Shown: one piece after another, positions 39,644 through 48,070 of the stretch
How positions within the stretch are numbered: the stretch's first letter is position 1
Layout: every line of letters starts with the position of its first letter
Source of the DNA: Burkholderia stagnalis
GTDB taxonomy: Bacteria; Pseudomonadota; Gammaproteobacteria; Burkholderiales; Burkholderiaceae
Direction of reading: 5' to 3'
DNA length: 64,000 nt
Assembly (NCBI RefSeq): GCF_902830275.1
Contig: NZ_CADESW010000002.1
Location: 124,001-188,000 of the forward strand
Notes under the pieces: generated by a model
Databases searched by the model: none
Told to the model about the DNA's origin: nothing
The model's input: only the letters and a program-made list of their open reading frames with translations
Translations under genes and position numbers: made by a program

Positions 39644-40561
39644 CTAAATCAATTTTCTTGCCACAAAATCTTTGAGGTCAGCTCCAACCTCTTCAAATTC
39701 AAGCTCAATCACTTCGTTATTCATGGCTTGAATTATGAGTCGAGCAATGTTCTTGACTCTATTGTTGTTGTTCTCTTGTGCTATCCACCACAAGCTAAAA
39801 GCGGGAAGGATAAATTCAGCCGTAAAACCGAAGCTGTAATCCCTCTCGTTGAGGTTGTAGGCATACTCAACAATCTCGCTTCCCAGATCCGCCAAGGTGT
39901 TTTCGAGGGTGTAGAGCTTCCTTGTGTCGTCGCACAAGGCAAGGAGCTCAGACAGCTTCAGCTCCAGCACTTCTCCCGATTGAGCTCGTATTAGTTCCTT
40001 TTCTTCATCCAAGACGATGCTACCCCGCTCAATGAGGCGTTGGATGTCCGACCAAGGCAAATGTTCGCCTTCTCTGATAACCGGTCTCTCTTTGCCGTCA
40101 ACGATGATCATCTTCTTGTTCATTTGAGCCACGAACGGACCTACCTTAAAGGACAGCATGGGCAAGATGAACCAGAAGGCTTTCTCAGCCAAATCCCAGC
40201 CGTTGACTGCCTTGCTCCCATAGGAAGCGACCAAGGCAGCGTTGAAGGTCCTCTCTGCTAGTTTAGGACCGGCCAAGACCTCCCATAGCTCCAAGCCTCT
40301 CGGTCCCGTGGTGAAGCTCTCCGCCGTGCCTGGTAGGAGCTTTTCTACGATATTGAGCCGTTTGCTTTGTGGGACTTGATCACCGCTCAAGTAATCCCAC
40401 CACTCCCAATCAGCCACATCCGCATAGAGCGGGTTAGTTTCAAGCTCTCGGATAAAGGCTTTGTCTTCCTTTCCCTCTTGCTTGGCTATTTGCTTGATCA
40501 CCTTGACCCAATAACGGGTCCTCATGGCTTGAAGATCTCTATCTCTATCGCCGTGACTCAT
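39644..40561 (-). CDS. Unknown protein
   Basis: A 305-residue protein that I do not recognise. It is mixed charged and hydrophobic, with a hydrophobic patch at about 125-145 (KAFWFILPMLSFKVGPFVAQ) and no signal peptide. GATAAAAGTT precedes the ATG, a poor ribosome site. It is divergent from the methyltransferase gene, with a perfect palindrome between them. Confidence 0.7.
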   Translation of the reverse strand: MSHGDRDRDLQAMRTRYWVKVIKQIAKQEGKEDKAFIRELETNPLYADVADWEWWDYLSGDQVPQSKRLNIVEKLLPGTAESFTTGPRGLELWEVLAGPKLAERTFNAALVASYGSKAVNGWDLAEKAFWFILPMLSFKVGPFVAQMNKKMIIVDGKERPVIREGEHLPWSDIQRLIERGSIVLDEEKELIRAQSGEVLELKLSELLALCDDTRKLYTLENTLADLGSEIVEYAYNLNERDYSFGFTAEFILPAFSLWWIAQENNNNRVKNIARLIIQAMNNEVIELEFEEVGADLKDFVARKLI

Positions 40562-40595
40562 AACTTTTATCCTTTGTCAAGCATTCTAGCCTTTT

Positions 40596-40610
40596 CTCTA
40601 GATTCTAGAG
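40596..40610. promoter_or_regulatory. Perfect palindrome between divergent genes
   Basis: CTCTAGA-T-TCTAGAG, 7-bp arms around one base, midway between the divergent starts at 40561 and 40677. A likely operator for a dimeric regulator. Confidence 0.55.
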
Positions 40611-40676
40611 TTCAAGGGTGAAAAAACAGCCTTAAATTTAAACTTCTTTCATGCTTAAACAACAAAGGAGAAAAGC

Positions 40677-41951
40677 ATGAAACAAGAAATCAAGAACTTC
40701 AACTTAAAGATCAAGGGTCAAGGCCAACTTATCAATAATGATTGCCTTGCAGGTATGAAGAACCTTCCAGACAACTGTATTGACCTTGTTTTGACCGATC
40801 CCCCTTATGGTATCGCAAACAAGAATCTCCGTACATGGGTCGGGGCTTCCAAGAACGGCGGGAAATCAGTCACAACACAAGAAGCTTGGGGCAATGACTT
40901 CCAAGACAGCTTTGGTGATGCCAACGGCTTCTGGGAATGGTTCAAGCCTTTCATGGCAGAGATGTCACGAGTAACCAAGGACGGCGGCTCAATCATTCTC
41001 TTTCTTGATGTGAAGTATATCGGTCATTACCTAAAACTTATTGAAGAAGAGTTCGGCCTTAAATTCCGCAACGGTATCTATTTCGTTAAGAAGAACCCTG
41101 GCCCTGGTCTTAATAAAAAAGGCTATCGCCATGCTTGTGAGCAAGCGATTTGGTTCACCAAGGGCACGACACCTTTTAACTTCAACTTCTTAGAGCAGAA
41201 GGACATGCTTAATGTCTTCAGCGGAGCCGTAGGAAGCAACAAGGAAACAAAGCACCCTTGCGAGAAGTACAAATGGATGATTGAGCCACTTATCGAACGG
41301 CACAGCCATGAGGGGCAATTACTTTTAGACCCATTCGGCGGATCAGCAAGCACTCTTGTTTATGGCATCCAAAAAGGCCGCAAAGTGATTGCCTTTGAGA
41401 AGAGCGAGAAGTTCTTCCAGATGGCAAAAGAGCGAGTGGAGAAACATGGTCTTGATGTGCTTTTCTATGAGCCAAACAAGAAGGTTGAAGCTAAGAAGGT
41501 AGAGGTCAAGCAAGAGGATATAACTGACCAAATGAAGAGCCAAATTGAACAGCTTGACGTAACAGCGAAGAAGCAAGTTCAAGAGTTCATTGACTCTTTA
41601 TTAAAGTCAAATGCTCCAACCACCATCAAGAAGGTTGCAGCAAAAAAGATGGAAGTGAAGGAAGCGAAGGCTGAGAAAAATGACCGTGTTTCTGGAATCA
41701 TCTCAGAGTTAGCAAGCATTAAAACCAACCTTAACAATGACTACATGGGAGTAAGCATGAAGAAGAAGATTAACCAGTTAAAACGCCAGCTTTCACGGAA
41801 TTTAACAAACAAGGAACACATGAAGGAAGAGCTCTCAACCCTTGCGGCACTTAAATTCGATGAAAGCAACCAATATTGCCACGAAGGAATTAAGGCTGAG
41901 TTTGTTGAAGTTGTAAGCCGCATTGAAGAGAAGTTTATGGAATTAGCTTAA
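40677..41951 (+). CDS. DNA adenine/cytosine-N4 methyltransferase with a coiled C-terminal extension
   Basis: A 424-residue protein. Residues 1-265 form an amino-methyltransferase of the DPPY-first (beta-type) order: catalytic D41-P-P-Y-G, then the SAM-binding D218-P-F-G-G-S. Residues 270-424 are charged, lysine-rich helices and look like a separate module. It methylates DNA at adenine N6 or cytosine N4; the recognition site cannot be read from sequence. No restriction enzyme is adjacent, so it is an orphan that may protect or mark the element. AAAGGAGAAAAGC precedes the ATG. First gene of a run to 43644. Confidence 0.88.
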   Translation: MKQEIKNFNLKIKGQGQLINNDCLAGMKNLPDNCIDLVLTDPPYGIANKNLRTWVGASKNGGKSVTTQEAWGNDFQDSFGDANGFWEWFKPFMAEMSRVTKDGGSIILFLDVKYIGHYLKLIEEEFGLKFRNGIYFVKKNPGPGLNKKGYRHACEQAIWFTKGTTPFNFNFLEQKDMLNVFSGAVGSNKETKHPCEKYKWMIEPLIERHSHEGQLLLDPFGGSASTLVYGIQKGRKVIAFEKSEKFFQMAKERVEKHGLDVLFYEPNKKVEAKKVEVKQEDITDQMKSQIEQLDVTAKKQVQEFIDSLLKSNAPTTIKKVAAKKMEVKEAKAEKNDRVSGIISELASIKTNLNNDYMGVSMKKKINQLKRQLSRNLTNKEHMKEELSTLAALKFDESNQYCHEGIKAEFVEVVSRIEEKFMELA

Positions 41952-41978
41952 CCAACCACTTTTACAAGGAGAATTAAA

Positions 41979-42347
41979 ATGAGCAAAGCTAAATATATGT
42001 ACGCTTGGAAAGACGACGACGATGTTTATGTCAACAAGGCAGAAAGCATTGAAGAGATTATTGAAGGAATTATTGAGTATTACGACGAGGATGCCCAAGA
42101 GGTCATCATTGCGCAACACGACGGAAAATTCACTGTCCGCTTTGTGGTTGATTACGATGGTTATGACCGTGATTGGCATGAAATGGAATTCGGCGAAATT
42201 GAAGAGATTGAGCGAGAACGAGAAGAAGGCAGTTTCCAAGTTCATTGTGAATTTGAAGCTACCCCTTGGACTGCCTCTCAATTCCTAGATGCTCTTGCCC
42301 GAGTTTATGGGCGACAAGACCAGTTTGATATTTCAGAGAACAACTAA
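41979..42347 (+). CDS. Small acidic protein of unknown function
   Basis: A 122-residue, strongly acidic protein (runs of Asp and Glu at residues 12-16 and 70-80). Such charge is common in DNA-mimic and anti-restriction proteins of mobile elements, but nothing specific supports that here. AAGGAGAATTAAA precedes the ATG, 27 bases after the methyltransferase stop. Confidence 0.7.
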   Translation: MSKAKYMYAWKDDDDVYVNKAESIEEIIEGIIEYYDEDAQEVIIAQHDGKFTVRFVVDYDGYDRDWHEMEFGEIEEIEREREEGSFQVHCEFEATPWTASQFLDALARVYGRQDQFDISENN

Positions 42348-42364
42348 TCACAAGGAGAACCACT

Positions 42365-42583
42365 ATGAACCATCGAAAACGATATAACAGCAAGCTTGAA
42401 GTGACATTAACCGTTTTGGGCATAACAAGCACCACAAATTACATTGGACGAATCTGGGCCAATAGCCAAGAAGAGGCAGATGCCACCTTCAAAGATATGA
42501 TTACCGATGAAAACGGCAAGCTTGACTGGAAGAAACTTGAAGTCATGCTTGAGTACAGAATGGCCCACAAGGAGACCGTATGA
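42365..42583 (+). CDS. Small unknown protein
   Basis: 72 residues, no known family. AAGGAGAACCACT precedes the ATG. Its stop overlaps the next start (ATGA at 42580), so the two are coupled. Confidence 0.65.
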   Translation: MNHRKRYNSKLEVTLTVLGITSTTNYIGRIWANSQEEADATFKDMITDENGKLDWKKLEVMLEYRMAHKETV

Positions 42584-42816
42584 ACAAGACAGACGAACAG
42601 ATCAACATGGAGGTAAGCGAGGCGATTCTTAATGTAATGAATAAGGTGCAGGAAGAAAAGCAAATCGACTTCGCAGATTACAACAATAAGAACAGCCAGG
42701 AGCTATTTGCTCTTCAGCTTGATGTGTTCCTTAGACTTGGAGGCAAGGAGGCAACCTACCTCATGCTTCAAAGGATGCTCGCCCAGGCACAAAACAAGCA
42801 AGCGGAGGCAGCATGA
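42580..42816 (+). CDS. Small unknown helical protein
   Basis: 78 residues, predicted all-helical, no family recognised. Overlaps both neighbours by ATGA junctions (42580 and 42813). Confidence 0.65.
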   Translation: MNKTDEQINMEVSEAILNVMNKVQEEKQIDFADYNNKNSQELFALQLDVFLRLGGKEATYLMLQRMLAQAQNKQAEAA

Positions 42817-43019
42817 ACAAGGCACGCATTGATTACTACTTGTCCGAAATCCAGAGCTGGGAGGTATGCCCTCCCTCTATTGGAGAGGCACAGAACACAA
42901 CCAAGGGGCTAATGGCTGAGTTGTTTCCTAATTTAAGAAGGGACCATCTCAACTGGCTTGCTGGGAATTTTATGGGAACACACTACAAGGAGAACGAAGA
43001 TGACAACAACCAACAATGA
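42813..43019 (+). CDS. Small unknown protein
   Basis: 68 residues, no family recognised. It starts in an ATGA overlap with the previous gene and its end overlaps the next gene by 20 bases, so it is part of a tightly coupled run. Confidence 0.62.
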   Translation: MNKARIDYYLSEIQSWEVCPPSIGEAQNTTKGLMAELFPNLRRDHLNWLAGNFMGTHYKENEDDNNQQ

Positions 43020-43644
43020 ACCAAGCATTAAAGAGTTAGCCCGTATGCATCTTGTTTTCGGTTTCAGCCAAGTTCAATACTTTGTTGGAAAAAATCTAGT
43101 TAAGCACCAATCCATTACTTGGACTGATATTGGGAAAAGCAAGGAATTCTTTCTTGAGAGAGCTAGATTTATTGATAGTGGAGACAATCTAGATGAAATT
43201 TACGACGATAAGAACCAGTTTGTAAGCCTTCAATCATTAAGGGAGAAAATGGACCACTACGGCTACCAGATGGCCGAGGAATTGACAAATGATATCGACT
43301 TCGCAAAAGAGCTCATACCTATCGATGAGAGGTATGCGAAATTCTTTTCAAGTAAAGTCAGGAATGATAAAGAGGTCATTAAACTCATCCTTGAACATTG
43401 CGACGCTAACCGATGGAAACCAGGCGGCAGTAACGTCAAAGTCTTATGTAAGGAAAATCGCCTTGGAGTTGCTTACGAAATCATCAAGGAGTTTCCAGAG
43501 TACGAGGTTCTTCTTGGAGCAACCATCAAGAAAAAGATTGGTTCAATGAGTCTTGTTGAGTATGTGGAGAAAAAAGCTCTTCAAAAATCATTGAGGAAGA
43601 ACTTGAAGAAAGAAGTCAAACCAGCCGTGAGAACGAAGATTTGA
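43000..43644 (+). CDS. Unknown protein with the element's C-terminal tail motif
   Basis: A 214-residue protein; the ATG at 43000 follows AAGGAGAACGAAG. The fold is helical with short repeats in the second half (VIKLILEHC, AYEIIKEFPEYEVLLGA) suggesting ankyrin-like or other alpha-helical repeats. It ends LKKEVKPAVRTKI, one of the group of proteins in this element that finish with basic x-x-K-I. It closes the methyltransferase-led run, followed by a terminator. Confidence 0.72.
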   Translation: MTTTNNEPSIKELARMHLVFGFSQVQYFVGKNLVKHQSITWTDIGKSKEFFLERARFIDSGDNLDEIYDDKNQFVSLQSLREKMDHYGYQMAEELTNDIDFAKELIPIDERYAKFFSSKVRNDKEVIKLILEHCDANRWKPGGSNVKVLCKENRLGVAYEIIKEFPEYEVLLGATIKKKIGSMSLVEYVEKKALQKSLRKNLKKEVKPAVRTKI

Positions 43645-43662
43645 TGAAAACCAACCAAAAAG

Positions 43663-43688
43663 AAAAGGCTCCCGAGTGGAGCCTTTTT
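43663..43688 (+). terminator. Rho-independent terminator
   Basis: AAAAGGCTCC (43664-43673) and GGAGCCTTTTT pair around CGAGT. Confidence 0.9.
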
Positions 43689-43708
43689 ACTTTATTTTGA
43701 TTTATGAC

Positions 43709-43736
43709 TTGACAAATGAAATTCATTCGTTAAATT
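43709..43736 (+). promoter_or_regulatory. Common-type promoter with a built-in operator, upstream of the RHH gene
   Basis: TTGACA (43709-43714), 16-base spacer, TAAATT (43731-43736). This copy differs from the six others in its spacer, which holds the perfect palindrome AATGAA-A-TTCATT (43715-43727), a likely site for the ribbon-helix-helix protein it drives. Confidence 0.65.
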
Positions 43737-43767
43737 AAATATACGGATAGCAATACGGAGATATTAA

Positions 43768-43953
43768 ATGAATACAAATGCACCAACCTCAGATAAAACC
43801 AAATTTGAGATACTTGCTGAAAGAAAGACGGCTCGCATCGAGGTCTTAACGCCACCAAAACTTAAACAGCTTGCAAAAGAAAAAGCAGAGAGAGAAAACA
43901 CTGACTTGAGCAAGGTCATAAACTTCGCCTTGCTTCAATTCTTGGAAAGCTAA
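43768..43953 (+). CDS. Ribbon-helix-helix (CopG/Arc-like) regulator
   Basis: A 61-residue protein whose C-terminal 45 residues fit the RHH pattern: beta strand TARIEVLTPPKL, helix KQLAKEKAERENTD, and helix LSKVINFALLQFLE. Such proteins bind DNA as dimers and often repress their own promoter; the palindrome in its promoter fits. TACGGAGATATTAA precedes the ATG. Genes downstream (SF3 helicase) may be co-controlled. Confidence 0.75.
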   Translation: MNTNAPTSDKTKFEILAERKTARIEVLTPPKLKQLAKEKAERENTDLSKVINFALLQFLES

Positions 43954-44063
43954 AAACGAAGTATCAATAAAAAATCCCCCAAGCTGGATACTTGAAGGAT
44001 TTGATTTTCAACCCTACTCAGAAGGAGCAAAACGACTGAGCAGTTAATAAGGATAAATATGCT

Positions 44064-45650
44064 ATGAATAATGTAATCGAAGAAAATAAGAATGTCAACA
44101 ACGAATTGACACCAGAAGACCAAAAAGCAAAGGAATATCTTGACAGTGTTGTTGATGACCTTGAAGAAGAACTAAGAAAAGACGAGGCAAACAAACAAGC
44201 TTCTCAAGCCGTGAAGCCAGCCAAAACAGCATCCAAGGCTTCCTCATCTAAAAAGGCTACAAGCAAGAAGATTCCCGCTAAGGCTGATATTGAATCCAAA
44301 CAAGATGGCGAGGAAGGTTCAACCAAGAAGAAGCCCCCCACCATTGAGCATATATTTGTCAGTCGCAAGGATACAGACGGAAGATTCATCATTAACAACT
44401 ATCGCCGTCAAGGCTCTATCATTTTCAAGTGGACTGGCGATCATTGGAAGCAGCAAGAGGAAGAAGACATCAAGGGCATGATCACTTTCTGGTTAAAAAC
44501 CAATTACAGAGGGGAGTTATCAGCTCGCAACCTCAACTCTATCTATACCGTTTTCACCCATTCAGTTCTAAAATTTGAAAAAGAAAAGATTGATGGCATC
44601 ATTATTCCTACTCGCCATCACTGGTTAAAGATTGACGAAAAGAAAGGCACCATCAAGGCAATCGTTCCAGATAGAAGCCAACCAGTCAAATACATTATCG
44701 ATGTGTTAATCCCAGCGGAAGGTGAATTCACCATTCCAAAGAGAATATCAGCCCCACTAAAGAGCAAATTCCACAAATTTCTAAGGACTTCTCTTGCTGA
44801 TGAGGCAGTTCGCCAAGTTGTTCAAGAGTTTTGTGGGTACACCCTTACCAACTCAACCAGAAAGCAAAAGATGCAATGGTGGGTAGGTAAAGGTGCGAAC
44901 GGCAAGAGTGTTTTGATTGAGATTTTATCTAGCCTTCATGGCAATCCAGTATCAGTCAAGATCAGCGAGGTAGGTCAATACAATGCTCATCTTGTAGGAG
45001 CAAGCCTTGTCTTTGCTACCGAGACCGACAAGAAAGGATTTGACCAGGAATTTGTGAAGCAAGCTGTATCTGGTGACAAAGTTGAGGTCAGAGCAATTTA
45101 TGGCAAGAAGCAGAATGCCCAGCTAACAGCCAAGTGGATCATGCTTATGAACGACATACCCCATATCACAGACTTTACAGATGCGATATTTAGACGTGTT
45201 CAACTTATCAATTGGAATAAGCAATTTACCGAAGAAACCGCAGACGAAAACCTTGCTTACGACATCATCAGAGACGAAAAAGAAGAGGTTCTTTTTTGGT
45301 GTCTTGAAGGTCTTCAACGCATGATCAAAGCCGATTGGAAATTTACCAAGGCCGACAGCATTGAAAACTCTGTCACTGAATGGAGAAATTCTGCTGACAA
45401 GGTGCGCTTGTTCTTTGTTGAGCGTGACTATCACTACGATGATGAGAAGAAGAAGAAGAATGACAAGCAAGCCATATTTGAGGCATTCAACAAGTGGGCA
45501 GATGCCAACAACTTTGAGCGTATGTCTACTATTGGCTTTTGGACTAGAGCGAACAATATCTTTCCAAGGCTAAAAGAAGATCCAGACATGAAAGACAAGA
45601 ACACAGGAAGACGAGCAGTCCACCTATACATTAAGGCCCAAACAATTTAA
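44064..45650 (+). CDS. SF3 helicase related to the P4/D5 primase C-terminal domain
   Basis: A 528-residue protein. Residues 1-95 are polar and lysine-rich. Residues 240-480 contain an SF3 helicase: Walker A G-K-G-A-N-G-K-S at about 275-282, then ASLVFATETDKKGF, MLMNDIPHITD and IFRRVQLINW, in the order of phage P4 alpha and D5-like proteins. No primase active site (no E-G-Y-A-T or zinc motif) is visible, so it is helicase only. It is the likely replication helicase of the element. A long polar leader (43954-44063) with short inverted repeats precedes it. Confidence 0.88.
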   Translation: MNNVIEENKNVNNELTPEDQKAKEYLDSVVDDLEEELRKDEANKQASQAVKPAKTASKASSSKKATSKKIPAKADIESKQDGEEGSTKKKPPTIEHIFVSRKDTDGRFIINNYRRQGSIIFKWTGDHWKQQEEEDIKGMITFWLKTNYRGELSARNLNSIYTVFTHSVLKFEKEKIDGIIIPTRHHWLKIDEKKGTIKAIVPDRSQPVKYIIDVLIPAEGEFTIPKRISAPLKSKFHKFLRTSLADEAVRQVVQEFCGYTLTNSTRKQKMQWWVGKGANGKSVLIEILSSLHGNPVSVKISEVGQYNAHLVGASLVFATETDKKGFDQEFVKQAVSGDKVEVRAIYGKKQNAQLTAKWIMLMNDIPHITDFTDAIFRRVQLINWNKQFTEETADENLAYDIIRDEKEEVLFWCLEGLQRMIKADWKFTKADSIENSVTEWRNSADKVRLFFVERDYHYDDEKKKKNDKQAIFEAFNKWADANNFERMSTIGFWTRANNIFPRLKEDPDMKDKNTGRRAVHLYIKAQTI

Positions 45651-45663
45651 ACGGAGAAAAACT

Positions 45664-46335
45664 ATGAGAATTTTTGATCTATTTAAGAAGAAAGAGAGCG
45701 AATTTGTTACAACACCCGATGAAGTGAAAGCCCTTCTTTTGGCTGATCAGGTACAGGTTCCCAATGAGTATAGTGATTATACTGACAAAAAAACCATGAC
45801 AAGATTGGAATTTAGGATGATGGAAGACAACATTGATAGATTAAAGAGGCTTGCCGAATCGGAGACACGAGAAGATCTTCATTCCAACTGGAACAATCTC
45901 AGCTTACAAGAAAAGATGGCATTCATTAGTGCAGAAGAGTTCAGCTTCCAAAAGATTTGGATTTTTGACGATGTGTCAAGACTAGGGCAAGCACTAAAAA
46001 TCAGGCCATACAAGGATGAGTATTTTTATCAAGCATGTTTAAGTCAAGGAACGAAATGCCTGAGATTCCTACTTGAAAATAACTATGCAAGTCTTGAGGC
46101 TGATGAGAGAAGCAGAGTGCTACATGTAGCAATAGAGAAAGATGATGTTGAGCTTCTTGAATGGTTTTTCCAAAGAGGTGATGATGTGGAAAAATTCAGA
46201 AGCATGGAGCTTAAAAGTAAATGCAGAGAGTTTGCTGACAGATACTTTGCAGCGAAAGACTTTGCTCAAAATCTGGATGCCACCCTTACCAAGAAGGCAG
46301 AGACAACAACCAGAAGCGGCAAGCAGAAGATATGA
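45664..46335 (+). CDS. Ankyrin-like helical protein with the C-terminal tail motif
   Basis: A 223-residue protein. Residues 110-185 read as two or three helix-loop-helix repeats of ankyrin type (YFYQACLSQGTKCLRFLLEN, then VLHVAIEKDDVELLEWFFQR). It ends LDATLTKKAETTTRSGKQKI, sharing the helix-plus-basic tail of the 51.4-53.3 kb proteins. It follows the helicase gene by 13 bases (GGAGAAAAAC before the ATG) and so is in its operon. Confidence 0.72.
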   Translation: MRIFDLFKKKESEFVTTPDEVKALLLADQVQVPNEYSDYTDKKTMTRLEFRMMEDNIDRLKRLAESETREDLHSNWNNLSLQEKMAFISAEEFSFQKIWIFDDVSRLGQALKIRPYKDEYFYQACLSQGTKCLRFLLENNYASLEADERSRVLHVAIEKDDVELLEWFFQRGDDVEKFRSMELKSKCREFADRYFAAKDFAQNLDATLTKKAETTTRSGKQKI

Positions 46336-46350
46336 GCCATCAAACACCAT

Positions 46351-46379
46351 AAGCCCAGGAATCGCCTTGGGCTTTTTTA
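46351..46379 (+). terminator. Rho-independent terminator
   Basis: AAGCCCA (46351-46357) pairs with TGGGCTT (46368-46374), then TTTTT. Confidence 0.9.
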
Positions 46380-46433
46380 TTGGCTCCCAGCCTTCTTAAA
46401 TGAGGAATCTAGCTCGCCATCAAAGTCATCTCC

Positions 46434-46501
46434 AAGGAAGCATTCGCTTCTTGCGGTCAAGCCGCTCAGCCAGGTCTCCCATGCCTACGGCACCCACCCC
46501 A
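46434..46501 (+). ncRNA. Three-hairpin intergenic repeat, copy A
   Basis: Within the 480-base gap 46380-46858. Hairpins: GAAGC-ATTC-GCTTC, GCGG-TCAAG-CCGC, and TGCC-TAC-GGCA, joined by CTCAGCCAGGTCTCCCA. Copies B (53333) and C (59530) keep the hairpins although stem bases change. A further GGGTTC/GAACCC stem lies at about 46519-46545. The gap otherwise holds promoter material only. Confidence 0.55.
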
Positions 46502-46765
46502 CCAGGAACAGAGCAAACGGGTTCTTTACTGACGAAGTGAACCCTTGCCATATCCCGAAAAATCTCACCTTTTGCCCAAGAAATAGGCACAGGCTCAGGA
46601 AGCCCGTTTTTAGCCCCTTGGAGCCGTTCTCCCTCTTGGATATACCGAAGCACCAACCAGCTCAAAACAGCCCCGCCACGGCCCGCCTATGAGGTCAATT
46701 TTCACACCCTCAAGCTCCTAACGAACCGATCTTAACCACTTCATAGCCTTTAATCTTGAAGCTAA

Positions 46766-46831
46766 CCGTTTATCTAAAAATCAATATTAAATCATTCATT
46801 ATGTTGACATATTCCTTTTATTTGTTAAATT
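46766..46831 (+). promoter_or_regulatory. Common-type promoter (copy 2 of 7)
   Basis: TTGACA (46804-46809), spacer TATTCCTTTTATTTGT, TAAATT (46826-46831). The upstream element ACCGTTTATCT at about 46767 recurs before the promoters at 59656 and 59949. Confidence 0.75.
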
Positions 46832-46858
46832 AAATATATGACAAACAAGGAGAGCATT

Positions 46859-47104
46859 ATGAGACTCAAATCGACCACAGCATACAAACAACTCAAAGCT
46901 ACTTACCAAAATAAAGAAACTATAGTTGGAGAGTTTGTTATCAAGAAGCTCGGTAACACTTATTGCATTTATCAAGGAACTTATAATTTCAGTGTTCTCA
47001 GACTGGTTCTCACAGTGAGCAGCACCTACATCAGCTCTCATGCACAAAGATCGTCAGAGTTAATCCAGAAAGCAATAGATGCTTTCTCAATACAGTCAAA
47101 CTAA
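46859..47104 (+). CDS. Small unknown protein
   Basis: 81 residues from the ATG at 46859, chosen because CAAGGAGAGC stands before it; an in-frame ATG at 46838 falls in the promoter. Mixed beta/alpha, no family. First gene of the unit 46859-48598. Confidence 0.65.
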   Translation: MRLKSTTAYKQLKATYQNKETIVGEFVIKKLGNTYCIYQGTYNFSVLRLVLTVSSTYISSHAQRSSELIQKAIDAFSIQSN

Positions 47105-47106
47105 GA

Positions 47107-47140
47107 AACAAGGACTAGCCCACCATACGGGTTACATAAC
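47107..47140 (+). promoter_or_regulatory. Operon-internal hairpin element, copy 1
   Basis: AACAAGGACTAGCCC-ACCATAC-GGGTTACATAAC between two genes of one unit. TAGCCC pairs with GGGTTA. The same framed hairpin recurs at 47442 and 60576 with changed stem bases. Confidence 0.5.
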
Positions 47141-47159
47141 AATGATAAGGGAGAACAAT

Positions 47160-47435
47160 ATGAACATAGCATTAGATTTTGATGGAACCTTTACAGAAGA
47201 CCCCGAAGCATGGCATGTCTTTATTGATCTATTCAAAAGCAAAGGTCATTCAATCTTCTTGATAACAATGAGACATCCTCATGAAGCAAACAGAGCGATG
47301 AAGGATCTTGCCAAGAAGATTCCAGTGGTCTTCACAGGACGACAAGCAAAACAAGCATTCGCAGCAACACAAGGAATCAATATTGATGTCTGGATTGATG
47401 ACAATCCTTTATGGATTCTCACGGACGGCAATTAA
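47160..47435 (+). CDS. HAD-like protein
   Basis: A 91-residue protein starting MNIALDFDGTFTEDPEAW, with the HAD nucleophile motif D-F-D-G-T, a threonine/serine motif region (FLITMRHP) and a late acidic pair in VWIDDNP. It is a minimal HAD fold without a cap, resembling short phage-encoded HAD proteins; hydrolysis of a small phosphate is likely, substrate unknown. AGGGAGAACAAT precedes the ATG. Confidence 0.75.
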   Translation: MNIALDFDGTFTEDPEAWHVFIDLFKSKGHSIFLITMRHPHEANRAMKDLAKKIPVVFTGRQAKQAFAATQGINIDVWIDDNPLWILTDGN

Positions 47436-47441
47436 CAAATA

Positions 47442-47476
47442 AACAAGGACTAGCTCACCTTAACGGGCTACATAAC
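47442..47476 (+). promoter_or_regulatory. Operon-internal hairpin element, copy 2
   Basis: AACAAGGACTAGCTC then ACCTTAAC then GGGCTACATAAC. TAGCTC pairs with GGGCTA (with a wobble). Same frame as copy 1. Confidence 0.5.
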
Positions 47477-47495
47477 TACTACAAGGAGACACATC

Positions 47496-47696
47496 ATGAT
47501 GGCAACGATAAACAACAACTATTTCATTGCGGAGGACGAGGGAACCGCCTTCTTCTTTGTCAGAGTCTTAACCAACAGCATATTGAGTGAAATCAAAGCG
47601 ATTTGCACAAGGTTTGGTTTCGTCAATTTCGTGATTCAAGGCTTCATCTCAACCGTTGAAGACATTCACTTTGTCAAGGTGGAGGTCAAGCAATGA
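47496..47696 (+). CDS. Small unknown protein
   Basis: 66 residues, no family. CAAGGAGACACATC precedes tandem ATG codons. Its stop overlaps the next start by ATGA at 47693. Confidence 0.62.
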   Translation: MMATINNNYFIAEDEGTAFFFVRVLTNSILSEIKAICTRFGFVNFVIQGFISTVEDIHFVKVEVKQ

Positions 47697-48049
47697 ACAA
47701 GACACAAATTACCATTGAAGACATGGATCGCTATTTTCAGCAAGGTCGATCCAAGATGAGCGTTCCAGTCAAGGCTTTAAGTGAAGACCTTCATCAAAAA
47801 CTTATGGCTTTTGGAGCCAAGCCACCACTCTTTCAAAAGCTTGGATTAGGTTTGCGCCAATATGGGGATGAAGAATCTGTACTTGTTCCAAATGGCTTAC
47901 TGGAAGAATACAAAGCCAACAGAAGCATGGAGTTGATTGATATAGAAAAAGTCGGGTTCTATGCCATGATGGAGCGGTTATATCTTCAAGAAAAGCTTGA
48001 GAGCGATCTTGGCGATAGATCAACCACTTCAAAGAAGACCAAAATATAA
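47693..48049 (+). CDS. Unknown protein with the C-terminal tail motif
   Basis: 118 residues, helical, family unknown. It ends YLQEKLESDLGDRSTTSKKTKI: a helix then a serine/threonine and lysine tail ending K-I, as in other proteins of this element. Coupled to the preceding gene. Confidence 0.68.
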   Translation: MNKTQITIEDMDRYFQQGRSKMSVPVKALSEDLHQKLMAFGAKPPLFQKLGLGLRQYGDEESVLVPNGLLEEYKANRSMELIDIEKVGFYAMMERLYLQEKLESDLGDRSTTSKKTKI

Positions 48050-48070
48050 CAATAACAAAGGAGACCAACC

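Noticed and set aside
46426-46665. A 79-codon minus-strand frame over repeat copy A, containing VPGGVGAVGMGDLAERL
   Set aside because: The other two copies of the repeat carry one-base insertions that destroy this frame, whereas the hairpins are kept, so an RNA or DNA structure explains the conservation better. It has no clear ribosome site. Kept as the main alternative.
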